NCBI GenBank assembly: GCA_040766135.1
Contig: JAXGRA010000007.1
Span: 69,934 to 133,933 of the forward strand
Direction: 5' to 3'
Origin: JAGVSV01 sp040766135
Lineage (GTDB): Bacteria > Bacillota > Clostridia > Christensenellales > Aristaeellaceae
Length of the DNA: 64,000 nt
Positions 25,464 through 34,725 of the stretch are shown in pieces. A program made the position numbers and the translations under genes. Numbering within the stretch: position 1 is the first letter of the stretch; each line of letters starts with the position of its first letter. Under the pieces are notes generated by a model. It worked only from the letters and a program-made list of their open reading frames with translations, ran no database searches and was not told the origin of the DNA.

Positions 25464-26330
25464 CTATCTGTCTCTTGCCCGCGCAGTCACTGTTTTCTGA
25501 TACTGCGCGGGTGAGCACCCGCTGATTTCCCGAAAAACTTTATAAAAGTGCTGCAGGCTGCCAAAGCCACAAGCATCGGAAATTAGAGCTATAGATTTGT
25601 TATCGTATAGCATCATTTTTTGTGCTTCGTTAATCCGGCGGTATTGCAGATATTTGATAATCGTCAATCCTGTATGTCGCTTGAACAAATAACATAGGTA
25701 ATACTTGCTGATATGCAATTTTTCAGCCAAAGCATCCAGCGAGAGATTTTCTGTATAATGGGCATCTATATATTGGATGGTACGCTGAACATAAGCATTG
25801 GATTTTGATCGTATGTCGCTTTTCGTATGTGTTTGGCATAACAACATCACTTCATAAAGAATACTGACAAGCCGCGCCTGAAGGACACCGGCTACAAGCG
25901 CTTCGTTTGTCTCCTGAAATGTATTGTATATATCCAGAAGATCATCCGCTTTTCGCAATAATCGTACAAACGCATTACGTGATGGTGTCAGTATATGGCT
26001 GTTGCACATAACCTGGTTGTTTAGCAGCGATTCACATCCTATCGCGCGCAGAAACGGCAATATATCCTCAACTTTGAACGATATGACTGTGCGCGTATAT
26101 TGCTGCATGTTTAGGTAGTCATAACGATGAATCATGCGCTTGGGGACATATAAGATGTCGCCGTCTCTTACTGAAAACCACTTGTTTTGACAGAATATAC
26201 GGATATCACAGTGTTCAAATAATACTATTTCATACTCGTCATGAAAATGAGTAAAAGAAAATGTTGAAGTTCCGGTGCTTTTTTTGATAATTGGTGCAAA
26301 AGCACTGCTATATAATTCACTCACGCACAT
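25464..26330 (-). CDS. AraC-family regulator of the carbohydrate ABC operon
   Basis: A 288-residue regulator with an N-terminal cupin sensing domain (HFHDEYEIVLF, GDILYVPKRMIHRYDY) and a C-terminal double HTH (NLSLDALAEKLHISKYYLC and SIALISDACGFGSLQHFYKVF, then FREISGCSPAQYQKT). It is divergent from the solute-binding protein gene 175 bases away, so it probably activates that operon in response to the imported sugar. ATG 26330 is followed two codons later by a GTG that has better spacing from GGAGG; either could be the true start. The gene is more AT-rich than its neighbours. Confidence 0.85.
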   Translation of the reverse strand: MCVSELYSSAFAPIIKKSTGTSTFSFTHFHDEYEIVLFEHCDIRIFCQNKWFSVRDGDILYVPKRMIHRYDYLNMQQYTRTVISFKVEDILPFLRAIGCESLLNNQVMCNSHILTPSRNAFVRLLRKADDLLDIYNTFQETNEALVAGVLQARLVSILYEVMLLCQTHTKSDIRSKSNAYVQRTIQYIDAHYTENLSLDALAEKLHISKYYLCYLFKRHTGLTIIKYLQYRRINEAQKMMLYDNKSIALISDACGFGSLQHFYKVFREISGCSPAQYQKTVTARARDR

Positions 26331-26505
26331 ATGCCTCCAAAAAAATCGCAAGAAACGCGAATAGTAAGAGTAAGTTAACAACATTGATGAACATATAAAC
26401 TCTACCATGGAATATGATCATTATACAATATGCGTATGTTCAATAGTGCAACAAGAAAGAAGAAATCTTGTGCACTCATGACACTTACAAAAAGGAGGAA
26501 TCACC

Positions 26506-28035
26506 ATGCTCACCCGAACAAAGACAATCGTTGCCCTGATCCTGGCCTTGATGCTTCTGCTGCCAGCCGTTGGCGCTCTGGCCGACTACGATGGCACCGC
26601 CCCTGTGTTTGAGGAGAAGACAACCATCTCCATCCTCACCTGCAACGGGGCGTCAAAACGTTCTGACGTTGCTGACATGCTATGGTGGCAAAAGGTTCTG
26701 GAAAAGGCCAACGTGGACGTCGAACTGGAAGTCATTGACCATTCCGTCTACGATGATGTTGTGCAGCCGCGTTTAGCTGCTGCACAGGATTTGCCGGACA
26801 TCGTGCGCGTCCAGCAAGGTGCCCCCAAGCTGACAAAATCCGGCATCTTTATCCCGCTCAATGACCTGATCGATAAATATGGGTTCAACTTCAAAAAATT
26901 CTATGACAAGTATCCGCAGTTGGAATCTTCCATCACATCCACGGATGGCAACATCTACTACATTCCTTATATTTATACCACCGAGTCCAACTCCCGCACC
27001 ATGATGCTGAACGTGCCTTTCTTAGAGGCGCTGGGCATGAAGCTGGAGGACATCAAGACAGTGGATGATCTGTACAACTATCTGGTGCTGGTGCGCGACA
27101 ACGATGTCAATGGCAACGGCGACCCGAACGATGAAGTTCCGTTGTTTATCCGCGGCGGTATGATCGACCTGCTGGCCATGTATTGGGGGCTGGATATTCC
27201 CAACACCGGCGGCTATGCCATCAAGGATGGCAAGGTGTTCAACTGTTACCTGACGGACGAATACCGGGATTTCCTGCGGTTTGTCAACAAGCTCTACAAC
27301 GAAAACCTGATCAACAAGGAATTCCTGTCCGCCAACTATGACATGCAGACAGCTGCATTCTCCACCAACACGGTGGGCTCCATCATGCACTTTGTATCCA
27401 ATGCCACAAGTTACTCCCAAGCCATCAACCCAGAATGGAATTTCTACGAAGACGAGCCCATCATGCAGATCACTGCGCTGGAAAACAACGAGGGCCAGCC
27501 CGTTGTGTACGGACGCAACATTCTTGGGGTCAACTTTGGCATCACCCGTTTCTGCAAGGACCCCGAAGCAGCGATGAAGTTTATCGACTATCTGTACAGC
27601 GAAGAGGTTGGTATTCAAACCTGGTACGGCACAGAGGGCGAGGACTATAACATCGTTGACGGCAAATATGAGTTTACCAACAAGTATTACGACAACGTGG
27701 ATGGTTATCGCGGCAACTGCGGCTACAACAACGATGCCTACCCCAGCTATCAGTATGATTACAGCGCGGTACAGGCAAAAACCATCTTTGAACAAACCAG
27801 CCAGGTGGCGCCATACACATGGAACCCCACCCGCATGACCAAATACTACACCGATGAACAGCAAGATATCCTCAACACCTATTGGACCGATCTGGCCACC
27901 TATTTCTCCGAAAACACCACAGCGTTCATGATTGGCACGCGCTCCATAGAAGATGAATGGGACAGCTTTGTCAGCGGGGCCAAGGACATGGGCGTTGAAC
28001 AGGTGATTGCAGTATATCAGGCAGCAGAAGAATAA
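26506..28035 (+). CDS. Carbohydrate ABC transporter substrate-binding protein (family 1, LplA-like)
   Basis: A 509-residue binding protein: signal peptide of 26 residues ending GALA|DYDG, then a two-lobed fold (ISILTCNGASKR, DLPDIVRVQQGAPKLTKSG, EVPLFIRGGMIDLLAMYWG). There is no lipobox cysteine. The size and the permease partners place it with LplA/YtcQ proteins that bind oligosaccharides or complex glycan pieces. Strong AGGAGG site. First gene of an operon with two permeases, an esterase and a CapA-like protein; no ATPase gene is present, so it likely shares an MsmK-type ATPase encoded elsewhere. Confidence 0.88.
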   Translation: MLTRTKTIVALILALMLLLPAVGALADYDGTAPVFEEKTTISILTCNGASKRSDVADMLWWQKVLEKANVDVELEVIDHSVYDDVVQPRLAAAQDLPDIVRVQQGAPKLTKSGIFIPLNDLIDKYGFNFKKFYDKYPQLESSITSTDGNIYYIPYIYTTESNSRTMMLNVPFLEALGMKLEDIKTVDDLYNYLVLVRDNDVNGNGDPNDEVPLFIRGGMIDLLAMYWGLDIPNTGGYAIKDGKVFNCYLTDEYRDFLRFVNKLYNENLINKEFLSANYDMQTAAFSTNTVGSIMHFVSNATSYSQAINPEWNFYEDEPIMQITALENNEGQPVVYGRNILGVNFGITRFCKDPEAAMKFIDYLYSEEVGIQTWYGTEGEDYNIVDGKYEFTNKYYDNVDGYRGNCGYNNDAYPSYQYDYSAVQAKTIFEQTSQVAPYTWNPTRMTKYYTDEQQDILNTYWTDLATYFSENTTAFMIGTRSIEDEWDSFVSGAKDMGVEQVIAVYQAAEE

Positions 28036-28048
28036 TGTAAAATTGACT

Positions 28049-28095
28049 GCGGACACCTCCTGACGCATATCGAATTGCTTTCAGGGGGTGTCCGC
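28049..28095 (+). other. Intercistronic stem-loop between binding protein and permease genes
   Basis: GCGGACACC (28049-28057) pairs perfectly with GGTGTCCGC (28087-28095), extended by TCCTG with CAGGG, giving a stem of about 14 bp with a 19-base loop. There is no T-run, so it is more likely an mRNA-stabilising or processing hairpin that raises binding-protein yield over the permeases than a full terminator. Confidence 0.65.
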
Positions 28096-28114
28096 GTTCC
28101 ATGGAGGGACAGCC

Positions 28115-29065
28115 ATGACATCCATGCCTTCAAAGCAAATAGGCAACCAGCCCAGCAAGCGGGCCCAGTTCTTTAAACTTGTTAAGCGTGACCGCTATTT
28201 GCTGCTGATGCTGCTGCCCATCGCAATCTACTACATCATTTTCCACTATCTGCCCATGACGGGCATCATCATTGCTTTCAAAAATTTTATCCCCGGCCGC
28301 GGCATATACTATGGCGAATGGGTGGGGCTGAAATGGTTTAAGCAATTTATGTCCTCGCCGTACTTCTTCCGGCTGATTCGCAACACCGTGCTGATCTCCG
28401 GATATTCTATTTTGTTTGGATTCCCTGTGCCCATCCTTTTTGCGGTATGTGTATGCGAGGTATCCAACATGCGCAACCGCCGGATACTGCAAACGGTCAG
28501 CTATTTGCCCCATTTCATCTCCACCGTGGTGCTGGTGGGCATGCTCCGAAGTTTCTTTGCGGTAGACAACGGCATCGTCAATGTGGTGCGGTCTTCCATG
28601 GGGCTGGAGCAAATTCCATTTTTTCAGGATCCAAAGTATTTCCGGTCGCTGTATGTCGGGTCAGGGATCTGGCAAAGTTTCGGCTGGAACTCCATTATTT
28701 ATATTGCCGCCATTGCAGGCATTGACCCGGAGCTGTACGAAGCGGCTGAAATTGACGGCATTACCCGTGCAGGCAAAGTGCGCTACATCACCATCCCCAT
28801 GATCCAATCCACGATTATTCTGTTGTTCATCATGCGGCTGGGCAGCCTGATGAACGTGGGGTTTGAAAAAGTATTCCTGATGTACAACACAGCCGTATAT
28901 GAAACGGCGGATGTCATTTCCACCTATGTATATAGAAAAGGCATCAACGATGCGGAATACAGCTTTGCAACTGCCGTGGGACTGTTCAACTCGGTGGTCA
29001 ACTTCATGTTTGTATTTGCCTCCAATCAACTCAGCAGACGTATCACGGGCGCCGGCCTGTGGTGA
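28115..29065 (+). CDS. Carbohydrate ABC transporter permease (LplB-like)
   Basis: A 316-residue six-helix permease. The N-terminus carries YIIFHYLPMTGIIIAFKNF, the LplB signature, and the ATPase-coupling EAA loop reads YEAAEIDGITRAGKVRYITI. It pairs with the next gene as the membrane channel. ATG 28115 follows GGAGGGACAGCC; the upstream ATG at 28088 lies in the hairpin and lacks a site. Confidence 0.9.
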   Translation: MTSMPSKQIGNQPSKRAQFFKLVKRDRYLLLMLLPIAIYYIIFHYLPMTGIIIAFKNFIPGRGIYYGEWVGLKWFKQFMSSPYFFRLIRNTVLISGYSILFGFPVPILFAVCVCEVSNMRNRRILQTVSYLPHFISTVVLVGMLRSFFAVDNGIVNVVRSSMGLEQIPFFQDPKYFRSLYVGSGIWQSFGWNSIIYIAAIAGIDPELYEAAEIDGITRAGKVRYITIPMIQSTIILLFIMRLGSLMNVGFEKVFLMYNTAVYETADVISTYVYRKGINDAEYSFATAVGLFNSVVNFMFVFASNQLSRRITGAGLW

Positions 29066-29077
29066 AAGGAGGATAAC

Positions 29078-29977
29078 ATGAAAAGTAGACGATATCCTTT
29101 CCGCAGCGCCGGGCTGGGCGATAAACTGTATCTGATCGGCGTCGGCTTTCTGTGTGTCTTTGCATTCCTGATTACACTGTACCCCTTTATCTACATTATT
29201 GCTGTGTCTTTCAGCGGTTCGCAGGCAGTTTACAGGGGCGAAGTGTTCCTGTGGCCTGTCAACCCAACCATCGCCGGGTATGAGCAAGTCATCAACCAGC
29301 CGGGATTATGGCAGGCCTATGGCAACACCCTGTATTACACGGTGTTCGGCACACTGCTGAACATGGTAGCCACAACCGTCGCGGCCTATCCGCTGTCGCG
29401 CGAGCGTTTCTTTGCACGGCGCTTTTTCAACTTTATGCTGGCGTTCAGCATGTACTTCAGCGGCGGGCTTATCCCCACCTATGTGTTGATTACCAGCCTT
29501 GGCATGTACAATTCGCGCTGGGTTATGCTGCTGCCCGGCCTTGTATCTGCCTACAATGTCATGATCTGCCGCAGCGCCTTTTCCGCCATCCCCAATGAAA
29601 TCATGGAAAGTGCGGAGATCGATGGTGCCAATGATTTGCACACATTCTATCTGATTGCTGTACGCTTGATTCCGCCCACGCTGGCCGTGCTGACACTGTA
29701 TTATGCCGTGGGCCACTGGAATAACTTTTTCACACCGATGCTTTATTTCAGCAGGGAACATCTGATGCCAGTGCAAGTGTTGCTCCGCCGGGTGTTGATC
29801 CAGGCATCCAGTGAATTGGTGGACGCAGCCAATACTGCGGCATCGGACATGGCTGCAGCCACGGTGCAAATCCGCTATGTGACCATTGTGGTTGCTACGC
29901 TGCCTATCCTGGCCGCTTATCCGCTGGTTCAAAAGTACTTCGTCAAAGGCGTAATGATTGGTGCCGTCAAGGGATAA
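29078..29977 (+). CDS. Carbohydrate ABC transporter permease (YtcP/MalG-like)
   Basis: A 299-residue permease with about six helices. It contains the MalG-type segments FSGGLIPTYVLITSLGMYNS and the coupling loop MESAEIDGANDLHTFYLIAV, and ends in KYFVKGVMIGAVKG, the usual C-terminus of this subfamily. It follows the LplB-like gene by 12 bases with AAAGGAGG, and forms the heterodimeric channel with it. Confidence 0.9.
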   Translation: MKSRRYPFRSAGLGDKLYLIGVGFLCVFAFLITLYPFIYIIAVSFSGSQAVYRGEVFLWPVNPTIAGYEQVINQPGLWQAYGNTLYYTVFGTLLNMVATTVAAYPLSRERFFARRFFNFMLAFSMYFSGGLIPTYVLITSLGMYNSRWVMLLPGLVSAYNVMICRSAFSAIPNEIMESAEIDGANDLHTFYLIAVRLIPPTLAVLTLYYAVGHWNNFFTPMLYFSREHLMPVQVLLRRVLIQASSELVDAANTAASDMAAATVQIRYVTIVVATLPILAAYPLVQKYFVKGVMIGAVKG

Positions 29978-30011
29978 ATAGGATAACTCATCGCATCAGG
30001 AGGTATGTCAA

Positions 30012-31022
30012 ATGGCCTATAACCCACAAACAGAAATGCTCCGCCGCATGAAAGAGTGCACCTTTGCCCTGCGCATTGGTGAGGGAGAACCGTTGGAGCA
30101 ATGGCAGAAGAAGGCGCGCAACCAGTTGATGAAACGCTTAGGGCTGCCGTTTGATCGGGTGACCGCTGCGCCCCGCATTGAATGGACGCGTGAGGAGCCT
30201 GGGTACACCGAAACGCGATTTGTGTTTCAAAGCGAGCAGGACATCACCGTGCCCTGCCATCTGCTGCTGCCAATCGGCGCACAGCAGGAAAAACTTCCCC
30301 TGATCATCTGCCTGCAGGGGCATTCCACCGGCATGCATATATCGTTGGGGCGTCCCGTATATCCGGGCGATGCGGAAAGCATTGCCGGTGACCGTGATTT
30401 TGCCCGGCAGGCCGTTGCGCGCGGGTATGCAGCGCTGGCTGTTGAGCAGCGCGGCTTTGGCGAAAGCGGGGGCACCCCCAAGGGGCCGGATTGCCAGCAG
30501 GTGGCCATGCAGGCGCTGCTGCTGGGCAGAACGCTCATTGGTGAACGGGTATGGGATGTGTCGCGTGCCATTGATGCGGTGGGCGAATTGTTCCCCGTGA
30601 TTGACATAAACCGCATCGCCGTGATGGGCAACTCCGGCGGCGGCACCACCACCATCTACACAGCGGCTGTTGACACGCGCATTGCCGCCGCCATGCCGTC
30701 CTGCTCCATCTGCGGGTTTTTGCCTTCCATCGGCGCGCAGGTGCACTGCACCTGCAACTATGTGCCCGGCATCATGCAGGACTTTGACATGGCGGAGCTG
30801 GCCGGTCTGGTAGCGCCGCGCCCGCTGGTGATTGTCAGCGGCAAGGATGACGGCATTTTCCCCATCGCATCGGCTGTTGAACAGTATGAGATCGCCCGCG
30901 AGCAATACTATGCCCGCGCCCATGCGCAGGAAGCCATTGTGCATGTTATCGGCCAGGGCGGGCATCGTTTCTATGCCAAGGAGGGGTGGCAGGCGTTTGA
31001 CGATGTTACCCAATGGCGGTAG
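30012..31022 (+). CDS. Alpha/beta hydrolase, probable acetyl-xylan-type esterase
   Basis: A 336-residue cytoplasmic alpha/beta hydrolase. Nucleophile Ser208 sits in GNSGGG, acid Asp279 is in SGKDDGIFP and His318 in GQGGHRFY; the oxyanion region is LQGHSTGMH. The length and the long N-terminal helix fit the acetyl esterase/dienelactone-hydrolase-like group that deacetylates sugars. It sits 34 bases after the permease in the sugar operon with AGGAGG, so removing an acyl group from the imported carbohydrate is likely. Exact substrate unknown. Confidence 0.78.
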   Translation: MAYNPQTEMLRRMKECTFALRIGEGEPLEQWQKKARNQLMKRLGLPFDRVTAAPRIEWTREEPGYTETRFVFQSEQDITVPCHLLLPIGAQQEKLPLIICLQGHSTGMHISLGRPVYPGDAESIAGDRDFARQAVARGYAALAVEQRGFGESGGTPKGPDCQQVAMQALLLGRTLIGERVWDVSRAIDAVGELFPVIDINRIAVMGNSGGGTTTIYTAAVDTRIAAAMPSCSICGFLPSIGAQVHCTCNYVPGIMQDFDMAELAGLVAPRPLVIVSGKDDGIFPIASAVEQYEIAREQYYARAHAQEAIVHVIGQGGHRFYAKEGWQAFDDVTQWR

Positions 31023-31031
31023 GAGGGCAGC

Positions 31032-32147
31032 ATGCGGCTTATCATCACGGGGGATGTTGTCCCCACCGAAGTAACCCGGCCAGCCTTTGACGCAGGCGAT
31101 GCGCACGCGCTGATGGGGGACTGCTTGGATATTTTGCAGGCGGGGGACTTTACCATAGGCAACTTGGAATGCGCGCTGACCGACCGTGACGCGCCCATCC
31201 GCAAATGCGGCCCCAACCTGAAGGGCGCGCCGCAGCATGCCGCGCTTCTCCGCCGGTGCGGTTTTACACATTTGGGGCTGAGCAACAACCATGTGATGGA
31301 CTTTGGCATCGCCGGTATGCGCGACACCATCGCCAGCATACAGCAGGCCGGCATGGTGCCCTTTGGATACGGCGAAAACGAGGAAGATTCGCGCAAGCCG
31401 GTCTACTTGGAAAAGGACGGCCTGAAAGTTGCCATCATCGCCGTTTGTGAGCATGAGTACAGCTACGCACTGCCCGATCAGATGGGCGCTGCGCCGTTTG
31501 ATCCGTTTGACACCATGGAAGTCATCGCCGATGCCAGGCAGCAGTGTGATTTCCTGGCCGTTATGTACCACGGCGGCAAGGAGCAGTGCCGGGTGCCATC
31601 GCCCAGGCTGCGGCGCGCCTGCCGCGCCATGGTGCGCGCGGGGGCAGACCTGGTGCTGACACAGCACAGCCACTGCATCGGCAGCCGGGAGCATTACCGC
31701 GGCGGCGAGATCGTGTACGGCCAGGGCAATTTCAACTTTGTCACGCATGTGGATCATCCCCACTGGCAAAGCGGGTTGATTGCGGATGTCCGCGTAGACA
31801 AAACAGGCTTCCAGGTAGAGTATCATCCCGTGGTCATCACAGACACCGGCATCCGCCTGGCCAGCGGCGCGCGCAAAGCCGCCCTGCTTAACGACTTTGC
31901 CGCCCTCAGCGAGCAGATCCGCGATGAGCGCGAGGCGCTGAAGCTGTGGGAAGACTTCTGCTTTGACGAAAAACAACGATATTACTACAACCTGGTCATC
32001 GATGGCTTTGCCGATCCCGCCAGCGACGACGGCGTGCGGCAGGTGTTCCCGCATTATTTAGACTGCGAGGCACACTTAGACGTATGGCAGACGGTTTTTA
32101 AAACCTGGCACGCGAAAAAGGAGACTGAAATCCAGCCTGACAATTGA
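31032..32147 (+). CDS. CapA-family metallophosphoesterase-like protein
   Basis: A 371-residue CapA/PgsA-type calcineurin-fold protein: GDVVPT, GNLECALTD, LSNNHVMDFG, MYHGGKEQ, LTQHSHCIGS and YGQGNFNF supply the family's metal-site residues. No signal peptide or membrane segment is seen, unlike classical poly-gamma-glutamate CapA, so it acts in the cytoplasm. It follows the esterase by 9 bases as last gene of the carbohydrate operon, hinting that the imported compound is phosphorylated or phosphate-substituted. Family function is poorly defined. Confidence 0.75.
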   Translation: MRLIITGDVVPTEVTRPAFDAGDAHALMGDCLDILQAGDFTIGNLECALTDRDAPIRKCGPNLKGAPQHAALLRRCGFTHLGLSNNHVMDFGIAGMRDTIASIQQAGMVPFGYGENEEDSRKPVYLEKDGLKVAIIAVCEHEYSYALPDQMGAAPFDPFDTMEVIADARQQCDFLAVMYHGGKEQCRVPSPRLRRACRAMVRAGADLVLTQHSHCIGSREHYRGGEIVYGQGNFNFVTHVDHPHWQSGLIADVRVDKTGFQVEYHPVVITDTGIRLASGARKAALLNDFAALSEQIRDEREALKLWEDFCFDEKQRYYYNLVIDGFADPASDDGVRQVFPHYLDCEAHLDVWQTVFKTWHAKKETEIQPDN

Positions 32148-32172
32148 TTGAGCAGTGATTGCATTTGAATAT

Positions 32173-32219
32173 CCCCGCCTGTCACATTGCTGTGGTGAAG
32201 CGATAGGCGGGGTTGTTTA
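32173..32219 (+). terminator. Intrinsic terminator of the carbohydrate operon
   Basis: A perfect 8-bp stem (CCCCGCCT 32173-32180 / AGGCGGGG 32205-32212) with a 24-base loop is followed by TTGTTTAT. Confidence 0.7.
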
Positions 32220-32336
32220 TTGATACGTTGACAATGAGGGATACTCTCCTTGCTGGACGGATATTTTGTGGTTGGCTATACTGTTGTCGGCACCGGCTTG
32301 TGCCCAATGGTGCGTGGATATATTAGGAGGTTTCCC

Positions 32337-32435
32337 GTGAAAATACATTATATTCCTTATATAAAGAATGTTCGGCTTTATATTAATGACAGCATCGCCA
32401 AACAAACCCACCGCCCTGCGCAACTGACCCCTTGA
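32337..32435 (+). CDS. Short upstream ORF coupled to the radical SAM gene
   Basis: A 32-codon ORF starting GTG at 32337 with an excellent GGAGG 6 bases upstream (32326-32330). It encodes a basic peptide beginning MKIHYIPYIKN. Its TGA overlaps the TTG start of the radical SAM gene in a TTGA arrangement, and that gene has no ribosome site of its own. It most likely works as a translational coupler or leader peptide. It is AT-rich, unlike the following gene. It could be an artefact of a leftover leader. Confidence 0.5.
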   Translation: MKIHYIPYIKNVRLYINDSIAKQTHRPAQLTP

Positions 32436-34165
32436 ACGGCATGCAACAGCCCGTGCGCATTGTGCTGCTGGGCATCAACTCGCAATATGTGCATTCGGCG
32501 CTGGCGCCCTGGTGCTTAAAGGCAGGGCTGAAGGCCTATGCAAAGACCGCGCACCGGGCGCAGGTGGTGGAAGGCACGGTCAACGAGCCGCCGGCGCGGG
32601 TGCTGCAGCGGGTGGCGGAGGCCGACCCGCAGGTGCTGGGCATATGCTGCTATATATGGAACATATCCTATGTGGAAACGCTGCTGCCGCAGCTGCGCGC
32701 GGCGCTGCCGCATTGCGTGATCGTGCTGGGCGGGCCGGAGGTCAGCCACCGCGCGGGCAATGTGCTGGCGCGGTATACACAGGTTGAATATGTAATATCC
32801 GGCGAGGGAGAGCTGCCCTTTGCGCGGCTGACGGATGCACTGGCCGGGCAGGGTGCGTTAAAAGATGTGCCGGGGCTGTGCTACCGGGCGGATGACGGCC
32901 CGCACATCAGCGCCCCCTATCAGCATGAAACCATGCAGCCCAGCCCGTGCTTGGAGGAATATATCGCGGCGCTGGACGGCCGCATTGCCTATTTAGAAAC
33001 CAGCCGGGGCTGCCCATATGCATGCGCGTTCTGCCTGTCCGGGCGCGGTGAAACGCTGCGGCACGCGCCCATGGAACGCGCGCAGCAGGAAATTTTGCAG
33101 CTGGCGCAAAGCGGCGCGCAGACCATCAAATTGGTCGACCGCACCTTCAACGCCGATCGCAGCCGCGCGCGGGCGCTGCTGGCGTTTATGGCGGAGGAGT
33201 ATGGCAAAGGCATCCCCAAAGACGTGTGCTTCCACTTTGAAATCGCAGGCGATTTGCTGGACGAGGCCACGCTGGCGCTGGTGAACGCCGCGCCTAAGGG
33301 GCTGTTCCAGTTTGAAATTGGCTTGCAGTCCATGCATGAAGCCACACTGCGCCGGGTGCGCCGCTATACGGACATGGAGCACCTGAAAAAACAGGTGCGC
33401 ACGCTGATAGCGGGCGGCCGCGCGCATGTGCATCTGGATTTGATCGCCGGGCTGCCCGGCGAAACGCTGGCGGATTTTGCGCGCGGGTTTGACGCGGCCT
33501 ATGCACTGCGCCCGCATGCGCTGCAGCTGGGCTTTTTAAAGCTCATCCACGGCAGCGCCATGCGCGAGCAGCCGGAGCAATACCCCTGCACGTTTGACCC
33601 CGCGCCGCCGTATCAGGTGCAGTCCACGCCCGCGATGAGCGCAGAGGATTTTGCAGTATTAACCATAGCGGAGCGCGCGCTGGACAAGCTGCACAACAGC
33701 GGACGCTTTGTGCGCACGCTGCGATTTTTGACCGATGATGCCGGATGCGCGCCGTTTGAACTGTTTTTGATGCTGGGGCAGTCTATTTCAGACGCCGAAA
33801 AACAAGCACGCAAAGGCAGCCTGTCGTTAGACGAGCTGACCAACACCGTATATGACGCGTTGGCGGCCGCATACCCCCAGCATGCGGCGCTGCTGCGCGA
33901 CCTGATGCTTCAGGACAGGCTATCCTCCACCGTTACCACCGTGCTGCCGCGCAGCCTGAAGCGCAGGGACACGCGCTTTCATCCCGTCAAGCGCGCGCTG
34001 AACGAGCGCTTCCCCCGCACAGGCGATGCGCCCCGCGCCATTGGCTTTTTGTACGCGGGCGATGCGGACAGCGTGGTATGGTGCGATTATGAAAGCAAAG
34101 ACCCCGTCACCAGGCTGTACCCGCTGCATGAGATGCGCGTACAGGAGTGCTTAGGACGGGGATAG
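32432..34165 (+). CDS. B12-binding-domain radical SAM protein (DUF4080-type)
   Basis: A 577-residue protein. The N-terminal cobalamin-binding-like domain (residues about 8-140) includes VLGICCYIWNISYVETLLP and VLGGPEVS. The radical SAM core has CPYACAFC (the CxxxCxxC cluster motif) near residue 195 and FQFEIGLQSM later. The C-terminal region (about 430-577) is like DUF4080. These proteins do SAM-dependent chemistry, often methylation, on unknown substrates. Start: TTG 32432 overlaps the stop of the preceding mini-ORF; ATG 32441 is the alternative. Ends 2 bases from the convergent zinc operon. Confidence 0.85.
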   Translation: MNGMQQPVRIVLLGINSQYVHSALAPWCLKAGLKAYAKTAHRAQVVEGTVNEPPARVLQRVAEADPQVLGICCYIWNISYVETLLPQLRAALPHCVIVLGGPEVSHRAGNVLARYTQVEYVISGEGELPFARLTDALAGQGALKDVPGLCYRADDGPHISAPYQHETMQPSPCLEEYIAALDGRIAYLETSRGCPYACAFCLSGRGETLRHAPMERAQQEILQLAQSGAQTIKLVDRTFNADRSRARALLAFMAEEYGKGIPKDVCFHFEIAGDLLDEATLALVNAAPKGLFQFEIGLQSMHEATLRRVRRYTDMEHLKKQVRTLIAGGRAHVHLDLIAGLPGETLADFARGFDAAYALRPHALQLGFLKLIHGSAMREQPEQYPCTFDPAPPYQVQSTPAMSAEDFAVLTIAERALDKLHNSGRFVRTLRFLTDDAGCAPFELFLMLGQSISDAEKQARKGSLSLDELTNTVYDALAAAYPQHAALLRDLMLQDRLSSTVTTVLPRSLKRRDTRFHPVKRALNERFPRTGDAPRAIGFLYAGDADSVVWCDYESKDPVTRLYPLHEMRVQECLGRG

Positions 34166-34167
34166 TT

Positions 34168-34725
34168 TCACTCGGTAACCGTTGGAGCAGATAGTACCTC
34201 CACGCTGTTGGCCACCAGCAGCGGATAGACATAATCATTGAACGTAAAGGTGCTGATGACGCCGGTGACCAAAATGTTGCTGCCCTGCTCCGGGTAGTCC
34301 TGCGGGTACTGGTGGCTGCCGGTCAGCTCAAAGCGCAGGGCGATGGAGCAGCAGCCAGCGGCGTCCTGCTGCGCGATGTAGTGCAATATTTCGCCGGTGT
34401 CCTCCAGCGTGTAGGCCAGGTAGAGGCCGCTGGCACGGATGGTTTGCCCCGCATATTCCTCGGCGCTCAAGGCGATGTTCATCATCTGGCTGTAGGCCAT
34501 GGTATCGCTGAACCGCGCCATGTCCACCTGCGGGGGATCATTGAGCGGCACGGGCGTTGCGCCGCTGGCGGCGGGCAGTGGAACAAGCGTGGGGCTGGGG
34601 GCGGCAGATGGGGCAATCGTTGCGCTGGGGAGTGCGGGCGCCTGCGTACTTGCAGGCGCACCGCCACAGCCGGACAGCAGCATCACGGCCAACAGCACTG
34701 CCGACAGAAGCGCAATCCGTTTCAT
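34168..34725 (-). CDS. Lipoprotein with a YcgQ/DUF1980-like OB-type domain, zinc operon
   Basis: A 185-residue lipoprotein: LLSGC lipobox at residues 17-21, then a Pro/Ala/Ser-rich linker to about 65. The C-terminal domain has YAGQTIRASGLYLAYT and QQDAAGCCSIALRFELTG, which resembles the GCC-containing OB-like domain of YcgQ (DUF1980) proteins that travel with zinc transporters. A zinc-linked surface role is inferred. Its ATG overlaps the zinc-binding protein stop (TAATG). It is the only lipobox protein in the window. Confidence 0.6.
   Translation of the reverse strand: MKRIALLSAVLLAVMLLSGCGGAPASTQAPALPSATIAPSAAPSPTLVPLPAASGATPVPLNDPPQVDMARFSDTMAYSQMMNIALSAEEYAGQTIRASGLYLAYTLEDTGEILHYIAQQDAAGCCSIALRFELTGSHQYPQDYPEQGSNILVTGVISTFTFNDYVYPLLVANSVEVLSAPTVTE

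Noticed and set aside
30138..32054. A 638-codon minus-strand ORF
   Set aside because: It is antisense to the esterase and CapA-like genes, both with full motifs; composition is that of a shadow frame.
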